DNA of 64,000 bases. It comes from [Phormidium] sp. LEGE 05292 (GTDB taxonomy: Bacteria > Cyanobacteriota > Cyanobacteriia > Cyanobacteriales > Aerosakkonemataceae). Under the pieces are notes generated by a model. The model did not search any database. It was not told the DNA's origin and worked only from the letters and a program-made list of their open reading frames with translations. Positions 44,772 through 52,619 of this stretch are shown here, in pieces. Both the position numbers and the translations under genes were made by a program. The stretch spans positions 24,259 through 88,258 of the forward strand of contig NZ_JADEWG010000010.1 in NCBI RefSeq assembly GCF_015207735.1. Direction: 5' to 3'. The number at the start of each line of letters is the position of its first letter. Position 1 is the first letter of the stretch.

Positions 44772-47063
44772 ATGAAATTAATACCTGATGATTTGGCGCT
44801 ACCACTTCCAATTTACTCTTCACTAATCATGCACTACGATTCTACTGAAATTGCATCTACTAAAGAAACGGAATTTTGCCAAGCAATCACTGTGGCGATC
44901 GATCGATCGGTAGATTTCCAGAGTTCTCTAAAATTAACCTTAGATCGAGTGTGTGAACTGACAGGCTGGGATTATGGAGAAGCTTGGATTCCTCGTCTTG
45001 ATGGCTCCACTTTAGAATATAGCCCTGTTTGGTACGGTAGCAGCAATCTTGAATCCTTGAGAAAATTTAGTAAAGCATTAACATTTCCCCCAAATGTGGG
45101 TTTACCTGGGCGAGTTTGGTTATCTAAACAACCAGAGTTGATTCCAGATATTTCCCAAGCACCAAAAGCAATTTTTGCCCGAATGGAATTGGCTTTAACA
45201 TCTCGATTAAAAGCTGGTTTGGCAATTCCTATTTTGGTTGGGGACTATGTTTTAGCTGTCCTAGTATTTTTCATGTTTAAGTCTAAGCAGGAAGATTATC
45301 TCTTAATAAACTTAGTTTTTAATATTACTACTCAATTAGGTGAATTCTTTGAAATAAAAAGAATTCAAGAAATCTTCAAAAATCAGTATAAAATGTTAGA
45401 AATTATCGCAGAAGGAGTAAGTGTTTCTGATGAATTAGGTAATATTTTATTTTTCAATAATTCATTTTGCACTATATTTGGCTATGCACCAGAAGAGTTA
45501 ATTGGTAAAAACTTATCCTTAATCAATCGCCGTTTACCAGAAAAAAATTCCTTAAGAGAAATCACCTTGGCTTTAAATACCCAAGGCTTTTGGTCAAAAG
45601 AATTAAATAATTTTCAGAAAGATGGGACAGTGATAATTACTAATACACGCTTTTCTGCATTAACCATTTCAGGAAAACAGTACTGGGTTGGGGTTTGGGA
45701 AAACATTACCGCCCAAAAACAAGGCGAAACAGAATTACAAAAAAATCAACAAAAGCTGGCTTCAGCAATTGATTTGTTACCAGGTATTCCTTTTCATGCC
45801 AATAATAATACTCAATGGTCAATGAAATCTTTTGGTAAAGACACCTGGGAATTAACTGGGTATAAAACTGAAGAACTGTTGGGAAATGGAAGCTCATATA
45901 ACGAAATTGTATATCCAGAAGACTTACCAAAAGTTTTAATTGCTATTAATTTTGCTATTAGTAAAAAACAAGATTACCAAGTTGAGTATCGGATTTGTAC
46001 TAAGTCAGGTGAAGAAAAGTGGGTATGGGAAAAGGGTAGAGGAGTTTTTGACAACCAAGGTGAAGTGCTAAATTTAGAAGGAATTATTATTGATATTACA
46101 GAACGCAAACAGGCAGAAGAATCATTAAGAAAAGCAGAAATTAAGTATCGTAGTATTTTTGAAAATGCTGTGGAGGGAATTTTTCAAAGTTCTGTAGATG
46201 GCAGATATTTAATTGCTAATCAGATGTTGGCTAAAATTTATGGGTATAAATCTGTTGAAGAATTATTGTTGGATTTTACAGATATTAATTGTCAACTTTA
46301 TGTCGATCCGAATCGTCGAACTGAATTCATGTCTTTAATTCAGGAACAAGGTGCCGTTTTGGGTTTTGAGTCGCAGATTTACCGCAAAGATCGCAGTATT
46401 ATTTGGATTTCGGAAAATGCTTCTGGTTTGTACAATAGTGAAGGGAAATTAGTCGGTTATGAAGGGACAGTGGTAGATATTACGGAACGTAAAAGAGCCG
46501 AAGCGACGATTCAGTATCAAGCTTTTCATGACTTGTTGACTACTCTACCTAACCGAGCTTTGTTTAATGAAAAATTGATTATTTCGTTAGAGAATGCTCC
46601 TACTCATCAGCACAAATTTGCTGTAATGTTTCTCGATTTAGACCGCTTCAAGAAAATTAATGATACTCTGGGTCATGCAGTAGGCGATCGCTTATTACAA
46701 AATGTTGCGGAAAGGTTAAAAAGTTGCCTGCGAGAGGGAGATACAGTAGCTCGTTGGGGAGGAGATGAATTTACTATCTTATTGACTCAGATTCTTAATA
46801 GAAATGATGCTGGTAAGATTGCTCAAAGAATTATTGATGCGCTTAAGTTACCTTTTTACTTAGAAAATCAAGAGCTTCATACTAGTACTAGTGTTGGCAT
46901 TGCTGTTTATCCAGAGGATGGAGAAGATGTTGAGACTTTATTAAAAAAGGCTGATTCAGCTTTGTACGAAGCTAAGAAAAAGGGCAGGAATAATTATCAG
47001 TATTATATGCCAAAAAATCATCAACCAATACACCTAGAAGCCTTGATTCAACCTAAACTTTAG
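44772..47063 (+). CDS. GAF-PAS-PAS-PAS-GGDEF diguanylate cyclase
   Basis: A 763-residue cytoplasmic sensor that should make cyclic di-GMP from two GTP. Order: GAF (~30-200, WDYGEAWIPRLDGSTLEYSP, GLPGRVWLSKQP; no bilin-type Cys), three PAS/PAC modules (~205-315, ~325-450, ~455-575) and GGDEF (~590-745) with DSLTTLPNRALF-like HDLLTTLPNRALFNEKL, FLDLDRFKKINDTLGHAVGD and the intact signature WGGDEFTILL. There is no EAL domain. The I-site RxxD upstream of GGDEF is CLREGDTVAR, i.e. REGD, so product inhibition is plausible. Preceded by a 250-bp non-coding gap. Single gene. Confidence 0.95.
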   Translation: MKLIPDDLALPLPIYSSLIMHYDSTEIASTKETEFCQAITVAIDRSVDFQSSLKLTLDRVCELTGWDYGEAWIPRLDGSTLEYSPVWYGSSNLESLRKFSKALTFPPNVGLPGRVWLSKQPELIPDISQAPKAIFARMELALTSRLKAGLAIPILVGDYVLAVLVFFMFKSKQEDYLLINLVFNITTQLGEFFEIKRIQEIFKNQYKMLEIIAEGVSVSDELGNILFFNNSFCTIFGYAPEELIGKNLSLINRRLPEKNSLREITLALNTQGFWSKELNNFQKDGTVIITNTRFSALTISGKQYWVGVWENITAQKQGETELQKNQQKLASAIDLLPGIPFHANNNTQWSMKSFGKDTWELTGYKTEELLGNGSSYNEIVYPEDLPKVLIAINFAISKKQDYQVEYRICTKSGEEKWVWEKGRGVFDNQGEVLNLEGIIIDITERKQAEESLRKAEIKYRSIFENAVEGIFQSSVDGRYLIANQMLAKIYGYKSVEELLLDFTDINCQLYVDPNRRTEFMSLIQEQGAVLGFESQIYRKDRSIIWISENASGLYNSEGKLVGYEGTVVDITERKRAEATIQYQAFHDLLTTLPNRALFNEKLIISLENAPTHQHKFAVMFLDLDRFKKINDTLGHAVGDRLLQNVAERLKSCLREGDTVARWGGDEFTILLTQILNRNDAGKIAQRIIDALKLPFYLENQELHTSTSVGIAVYPEDGEDVETLLKKADSALYEAKKKGRNNYQYYMPKNHQPIHLEALIQPKL

Positions 47064-47082
47064 TTTCCATCTTTTTTACTAT

Positions 47083-47122
47083 TAAGAAAAGTAAGAAAGG
47101 TAAGAAAAGTAGGAAAAGTAAG
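47083..47122. repeat. AAGTAAGAAA tandem repeat
   Basis: Short purine units (AAGAAAAGTAAGAAAGGTAA and following) just after the diguanylate cyclase gene. Confidence 0.7.
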
Positions 47123-47306
47123 TATTAAAAAAACTTTAATTTTTAGTGAAGTTTTGTTGTTTATAATACTATATGGTTCCCGTTAGGGAACAGACTCTAG
47201 AAATTGAAGTGGGAAGCGTTAAATTTGCGATCGCGTCTGAAGGTAATTTTCTTTAGCGATCGTCCGAATAGCTGCGTCTAAATTTTTACTAAACAAAATC
47301 AATAAA

Positions 47307-48290
47307 ATGGTCAGTAAAGCAATCAGGCTAGAACTAACGAAACAACAGACTGAAACACAAATATTACCCAATTGGTTGGCTCTTGTTTCCTTACTTATTG
47401 GGATACTTGGCATATCTTTTGCGGCAATTTTTATTAAGTTAAGCGAATCTGAACTAAGTCCATACGCCACTATATTTAATCGTTTATGGATCAGTACTGC
47501 CAGCTTAGGATTAGTCAATGGAATACAAGCGATTCGTCGGCGCTACTCACCAGATCGAGAAGAAGATTCGCCCAAAAATAGCGAGAATTTTACTAAATAT
47601 ATCTGGTTATTTGTGGGATATGGAACTTTTTTTGCGGCAGCGCAATTATTTTGGGCTTGGTCAATCACACAAACAAGTGTAGCAATTTCAACGGTACTGC
47701 ATAACCTGACTCCTCTGTTTACTTGTTTGCTAGCTTGGCTATTGTTTGGTAAGCATTTTGACAACAAATTCATTTTTGGGATGGCGATCGCTTTAAGTGG
47801 AGTAGTTGTGATTGAATTAGAGGATTTGCAAGTTGCCACAGGCAAAGTTCAAGGAGATTTAGCAGCTGTAATTTCAGCAATATTAGTAGCTGGATATTTG
47901 CTGATTGTAGAAAGACTCAGAACCAAATTTTCTGCTAATAATATTTTAATTGCGGGTTCAGCGATCGCCACATTAGTAACTATACCAATTGTGTATTTAA
48001 CACATGAGAGAATTTTCCCATATTCTTGGAAAGGATGGCTATTTGTCATTGGGTTAGCTTTGGTTTGCCAAATTATTGGTCAGGGGTTAATTGTTTATAG
48101 TCAAAATATGTTATCTTCTGGATTTATTGCGATCGCCTTTCTCCTCGATCCAGTAATTACTTCCCTGCAAGCTTGGCTGATCTTTTCGGAAAGATTAAGT
48201 GTTTCAAGTTGGATGGCTTTTGCTGTAGTTTTATTAGGGATATATATTGCTCAACTCAGTAAATCGGCTGTTAAGGAAGAAAGTGCTTAA
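47307..48290 (+). CDS. DMT/EamA family transporter
   Basis: A 327-residue protein with ten predicted membrane helices in two EamA halves, the architecture of drug/metabolite transporters. First half: LALVSLLIGILGISFAAIFI and LFWAWSITQTSVAISTVLHN, LTPLFTCLLAWLLFGKHFD; second half: LAAVISAILVAGYLLIVERL, and ISSGFIAIAFLLDPVITSLQ-like (MLSSGFIAIAFLLDPVITS) near the C-terminus. The transported compound is unknown. A hydrophilic linker (RRRYSPDREEDSPKNSEN) separates helices 2 and 3. ATG chosen at 47307. Confidence 0.9.
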   Translation: MVSKAIRLELTKQQTETQILPNWLALVSLLIGILGISFAAIFIKLSESELSPYATIFNRLWISTASLGLVNGIQAIRRRYSPDREEDSPKNSENFTKYIWLFVGYGTFFAAAQLFWAWSITQTSVAISTVLHNLTPLFTCLLAWLLFGKHFDNKFIFGMAIALSGVVVIELEDLQVATGKVQGDLAAVISAILVAGYLLIVERLRTKFSANNILIAGSAIATLVTIPIVYLTHERIFPYSWKGWLFVIGLALVCQIIGQGLIVYSQNMLSSGFIAIAFLLDPVITSLQAWLIFSERLSVSSWMAFAVVLLGIYIAQLSKSAVKEESA

Positions 48291-48459
48291 TCAAGAAGCA
48301 ATTTGATTTCGATTGTCCGCCAACCAGTTCACAACAAGAGTTATTAAGATCTTAGGTAGTAGGAGAAGCCGTACTTATGGTTCGGTTGTACTCACTGGAA
48401 AAGAAGTTTTGTACTTTGTTAAATTTAAGTTACGAAACATGAATGGACAGGACACTACT

Positions 48460-48795
48460 ATGAATGATCTGTCAAACAAAAACACTGACATCTTTGACAA
48501 CTCCGAAGGTAACAACTTGCTTTGGCAATATGTGAGATCTCTGCAACCAGAGATTATCAGCGCACTTTCCAAACCTTCGTCTGAAGCAGCCAAGGTCATG
48601 GAAGCTAACTTAACGGGGATGCTGGGAAATTTACCACCAGATCACTTCGGCGTGATGATTACTACATCTAAGGAAAACTTGGGACGCTTGTTAGCTTCCG
48701 CGATGATGAATGGTTACTTCCTGCGGAATGCCGAACAAAGAATGGGTTTTGAAAGATATTTGCAAGCGGCTACAGAAAGCGAAACTGATAACTAG
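48460..48795 (+). CDS. DUF760 family protein
   Basis: A 111-residue protein of the DUF760 family, a cyanobacterial and plastid family of unknown function. The core NNLLWQYVRSLQPEIISALS, EANLTGMLGNLPPDHFGVMI and LLASAMMNGYFLRNAEQRMG is typical. I favour ATG 48460, preceded by GGACAGGA; ATG 48439 is possible and a TTG-based longer reading is unlikely. The stop codon TAG (48793-48795) lies within the terminal CTAG of a MITE-like element, so the final residues may have been changed by its insertion. Confidence 0.85.
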   Translation: MNDLSNKNTDIFDNSEGNNLLWQYVRSLQPEIISALSKPSSEAAKVMEANLTGMLGNLPPDHFGVMITTSKENLGRLLASAMMNGYFLRNAEQRMGFERYLQAATESETDN

Positions 48796-48890
48796 TGCAA
48801 GAAGGCAGAAGGCTTTCAGGAAAGAATGTTTTTCGGTTCAGGTTTTTACCTGTTTTGAACTGATTAGTTATTTCTGCCACACTGCACTAG
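48792..48890. mobile_element. MITE-like element, copy 2
   Basis: A 99-bp non-coding element bounded by CTAGTGCA and TGCACTAG, inverted relative to the copy at 27742-27830. The two share both ends and inner stretches (TGGCAGAAA-like, AGGTAAAAA). Its end supplies the stop codon of the DUF760 gene. Confidence 0.8.
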
Positions 48891-48933
48891 TACAAGTGGG
48901 TAGTTAATTCTCCAAGGTGGGGATGAAAAAAAG

Positions 48934-51900
48934 TCATTGCCTGGTTAAATGGGTAATTTCTTCAAAATCAAAGTTATTTACCAAATCTGTTAATTTGTCA
49001 GCTAATTCTGCTTTTTCTGGGGGAATTTCTGCAATCAATTTCAGAATTTGTTCATCATCGGCACAAATAGCGGCGTGATTTAGTAGTGCTAACCATTCAG
49101 CAGACATGATAGATAAGTCAGCCTCTGTTAATTTTTGCACAAGTTTGAGGGAACTTTGGCTTTTTTGGGTTTCCTGAGTCGGAGTTGGTTCTTCGTATAA
49201 ATAACGTACTCCTAAGTGATGGCTCATTTTGGCAAAAATTTCTGAGATACGGAAAGGTTTACTAACGAAATCATCAAAACCAGCTTTTAAAATGCGATCG
49301 CGATCTTCAGTAAAAGCGCTAGCAGTCAAAGCAATAATTTTCGGAGTGTAGCTTTGTGATTCTTGGCAGATCTCTTTAATTTTTTTTGTTGCCTCTAAAC
49401 CATCCATTACAGGCATTCTCACATCCATCCAAATCAAATGTGGTTGCCAACTTATAAATAAATCGATCGCTTCTTTACCGTTTGTGGCAATACGGACTTC
49501 AAACCCTACCGATGTTAATACTTTGTGTAGAAGTTGGCAATTTTCCTGGTTATCTTCTACTACTAAGATGCGATAAATAGGTTGTTCTGGTGCTAAGGCA
49601 ATCACTTTTCCGATCTTATCTTCTGATTGGCGATCGCTAGTAATCCCAATATTAACATTAACATCAAATCTGACCTTAGTACCTTTACTTAATTGGCTGG
49701 TAATACTAATATCTCCACCCATTAATTGGACAAATTGGCGGCTAATTGGTAAACCTAAGCCCGTGCCTTCCATTGATTTTTTACCAGCTTCACTTTGAAA
49801 AAATGGCTCAAATAAATGTTTAACTTCCTCTGGATCGATACCAACGCCAGTATCTTCTACTTCAAATAAAATTTTGCATTTCATTATCGAGTTTTCCAGA
49901 TCAACCTGTCGCGGACTTTCACTAACTTTTACTCGCAAAATTACTGTGCCTTTTTGAGTAAATTTAATAGCATTAGCTAGTAAATTAATCAATATCTGTC
50001 TTAATTTACTTTCATCAGTTTTGACATATTGAGGCAGGTCGGGTTCTCGGTAAAATAATAACTGCAAATTCTTTGATTCTGCTTTTAGCTGTAACATTTC
50101 TTCCAAGCCATCTAGCAGATGATATAAATCAAAAGAATTTTCATTGAAAGTTACCAACCCAGCTTCAATTTTGGACATTTCCAAAACATCATTAATTAGA
50201 GATAGTAAATGTTCTCCACTCCGACCAATAATTCCTAAATATTCTTGCTGTTCTGCATCTAAAGAATGCAGGGCTAACACTTGAGTAAAGCCTAAAATTG
50301 CATTTAAAGGAGTCCGCAATTCATGACTCATTTTAGCTAAAAATTGGCTTTTGGCACGGTTAGCGGCTTGGGCTTCAATTGCTGCTTGTTGTAGTGCTGA
50401 TTGGTATAATTTTAAAACGGCAAACATTAAAACATTTCGTAATTCTACGGCAGCATTTATTTCTGTCTGTTTCCAAGGTAAAGATTTTTCTCTAACTGTC
50501 TCTTTCCATAGTTCAAACGATCGACGAGGCGAAAGACGTATAATTCCATCATCTTGAATAATGACAGCTTTATTTGGATCTCCACCCCAATTTACTGTTT
50601 GAATTACTTCTGGTCTTAACCAAATTATTTGGTAAGAAATGTCATTAACAAAGATAGAAATTGCTAGTAAACCACTGACTAATTCTTTGATTTGCTTGGC
50701 TGAAGGATAAATTTGCGAAAGGCAGTTTGTATGAAATACTTCTTGTTGACTGTGATTCTGCAACCAATTAATTAAAGCTTTAATATCTTCTATTCCTGGG
50801 GTTTTGCCAACTAAAGTTAAATTTTTACTAAAATAGATAATCGCACCTTCAGCATTTACTAGTTCTAATAAAAATTTTTCTTTTGTATCAAAAGTATTAT
50901 TATTTACATTTTGATTTAATAAATTTTCTTTTAATTCTTCTTGGATCAGTTTAATTTTTTTGCTAATTTTTTCAAACTCTTGTTGTTGTTTATTAAGTAT
51001 TTCTAAGGACATTACTTCTCCTAGTAATTCACAGAATTTACGAATTTCATACGTTACATAGCGAGGGGAGTAATGATGGCAGACTATTAACCCCCAAAGT
51101 TTTCTATCCGTGATTAATGAAATACATAAAGATGCCCCTACTCCCATATTTTGCAGGTATTCTATGTGAATGGGAGAAACGCTTCTGAGAACTGATAAAC
51201 TTAAATTTAGGGGAGCATTAGTGAGAGGATTATTTTTGGGAATAATTGGCACTGGCTGATAGTTTATATCAACAATTAATCTTAGCCAGTTGGTATAATA
51301 TAACTGTCGTGCTTTTCTGGGAATATCAGACGCAGGATAATGTAAACCCAAAAATGGTTCTAATCCTTCTCTTTTATCTTCAGCAATTACTATGCCACTT
51401 TCATCTGGCTCAAATTGATAAATCATTACTCGGTCATAACCAGTAATTTTTCTCACTTCTTGAGTTAATAATTCAGTCATTTTCTGAAAATTATTGGATC
51501 TTTTAATATTCATAATTGCTGTCTTAACTAAATGGTAAAAGCTGAGAGAAGAAGATTTGTCTTTAACTGAATCTTCCTCCATTTCTAAAATTAATACTCC
51601 ATCGTAGCGATGAATTATACATTCAAAGTTTTTGGTGGAATCAGCAGTTTTTATGGAAAGATTTAACGGATTATATATTTCTATATTTTCTGATAATAAA
51701 TATTCTTGTAATTGATTCAATTGGGCTTGATTTAGGAGCAGAGCTAAACTATGATTAATTAATGATTCAGCCGAAATACCCAAAAAATTTGCTGTGTTCT
51801 GGCTAGCTTGAAGAATAATTAAATCCGGTTCTTGAAGAGTTAACAGTAAACCATGAGGCTGGATCAGACCAGGGGTATGAATAGCCTCTTGTTCGCAATT

Positions 51901-51945
51901 AGTTAAATCAACTAATTCTGGGGTAACGAACTGTGTAATATCCAT
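48934..51945 (-). CDS. BphP-type phytochrome hybrid histidine kinase
   Basis: A 1003-residue red/far-red photoreceptor kinase. PAS (~1-120) with Cys17 in TNCEQEAIHTPGLIQPHG, the biliverdin-binding Cys of bacteriophytochromes. GAF (~140-315) with LHYPASDIPRKAR (Asp207), SVSPIHIEYL (His260, Tyr263) and LWGLIVCHHYS. Where Cph1-type phytochromes have their Cys this protein has Ile-His, so biliverdin is the expected chromophore. PHY (~330-510) has the tongue motif LSPRRSFELW. HisKA: MSHELRTPLNAIL (His541). HATPase with NLLANAIKFT. Receiver (~790-910, Asp841) and a ~90-residue tail of HPt-like length without an obvious His. Single gene, downstream of the MITE copy. Confidence 0.95.
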   Translation of the reverse strand: MDITQFVTPELVDLTNCEQEAIHTPGLIQPHGLLLTLQEPDLIILQASQNTANFLGISAESLINHSLALLLNQAQLNQLQEYLLSENIEIYNPLNLSIKTADSTKNFECIIHRYDGVLILEMEEDSVKDKSSSLSFYHLVKTAIMNIKRSNNFQKMTELLTQEVRKITGYDRVMIYQFEPDESGIVIAEDKREGLEPFLGLHYPASDIPRKARQLYYTNWLRLIVDINYQPVPIIPKNNPLTNAPLNLSLSVLRSVSPIHIEYLQNMGVGASLCISLITDRKLWGLIVCHHYSPRYVTYEIRKFCELLGEVMSLEILNKQQQEFEKISKKIKLIQEELKENLLNQNVNNNTFDTKEKFLLELVNAEGAIIYFSKNLTLVGKTPGIEDIKALINWLQNHSQQEVFHTNCLSQIYPSAKQIKELVSGLLAISIFVNDISYQIIWLRPEVIQTVNWGGDPNKAVIIQDDGIIRLSPRRSFELWKETVREKSLPWKQTEINAAVELRNVLMFAVLKLYQSALQQAAIEAQAANRAKSQFLAKMSHELRTPLNAILGFTQVLALHSLDAEQQEYLGIIGRSGEHLLSLINDVLEMSKIEAGLVTFNENSFDLYHLLDGLEEMLQLKAESKNLQLLFYREPDLPQYVKTDESKLRQILINLLANAIKFTQKGTVILRVKVSESPRQVDLENSIMKCKILFEVEDTGVGIDPEEVKHLFEPFFQSEAGKKSMEGTGLGLPISRQFVQLMGGDISITSQLSKGTKVRFDVNVNIGITSDRQSEDKIGKVIALAPEQPIYRILVVEDNQENCQLLHKVLTSVGFEVRIATNGKEAIDLFISWQPHLIWMDVRMPVMDGLEATKKIKEICQESQSYTPKIIALTASAFTEDRDRILKAGFDDFVSKPFRISEIFAKMSHHLGVRYLYEEPTPTQETQKSQSSLKLVQKLTEADLSIMSAEWLALLNHAAICADDEQILKLIAEIPPEKAELADKLTDLVNNFDFEEITHLTRQ

Positions 51946-52235
51946 TTTAATAAATGATGAATAACTGAATAATGTGCTAGAAAAAAGTAAGCAGATGATT
52001 CCTTTTTAACATAACTTGGATAGGGAATTTGCCAAATAGAACATTATTTAATAGTTACTCAAAAGTGTTAATTAAGTTAGTTAGGATTTACGCAACTGCC
52101 ACAGGCGATCGCATAAGGCAGGATATGAGTATAGGGGCTTGACAAAAATACGGTTTGCTGAATATTTTTGATGGCTCTAAGAATGATAATCAAACTTATT
52201 AGAGAAAAATCACAGGTTTTTTATCCATGATTGGT

Positions 52236-52619
52236 TTAGTCATTCCAGTTCAGAATTAATCGAATCTGCTTGACTAAATCCGGTGCTTTGAAAGGTTTGG
52301 TAATAACTCCGGCGATCGCTAATTGAGCAAATCTTTGGCGATCGCTTGCTTGTGCTTTAGCCGTCAGTAAAATAGTCGGAATTGATTTAATCGCGGGATT
52401 AACTTGCATTAGCCCAAAAGCGGTAATTCCATCCATTTCTGGCATCATTACATCTAACAAAATCGCATCTGGTTGTTCAGCTTCCGCAATAGCAATGCCA
52501 GCTTGACAAGAATCTGCAACCAAAGCTTCCCAGGAAGCAATCACTCGGAATGCAACCGGAATTACTTGACGAATTCCTGGTTCATCGTCAATTAATAGGA
52601 TGCGTTTCTTTGCCATCAC
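52236..52619 (-). CDS. CheY-like response regulator
   Basis: A 127-residue single-domain receiver. ILLIDDEPGIRQVIPVAFRV has the acidic pair, AILLDVMMPEMDGI the phosphoacceptor Asp, TILLTAKAQ the Thr, and GVITKPFKAPDLVKQI the conserved Lys. There is no output domain. It overlaps the 3' end of the PAS kinase gene by 32 bp, so the two are translationally coupled and very likely a cognate pair. Confidence 0.95.
   Translation of the reverse strand: MMAKKRILLIDDEPGIRQVIPVAFRVIASWEALVADSCQAGIAIAEAEQPDAILLDVMMPEMDGITAFGLMQVNPAIKSIPTILLTAKAQASDRQRFAQLAIAGVITKPFKAPDLVKQIRLILNWND

Noticed and set aside
44862..45372. Bilin-binding GAF in the diguanylate cyclase
   Set aside because: The GAF lacks the CH motif and the surrounding CBCR pattern; treated as an ordinary GAF.
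48313..48438. TTG-started extension of the DUF760 protein
   Set aside because: The extra ~40 residues are unlike the family and an RBS-like GGACAGGA fits a later ATG.
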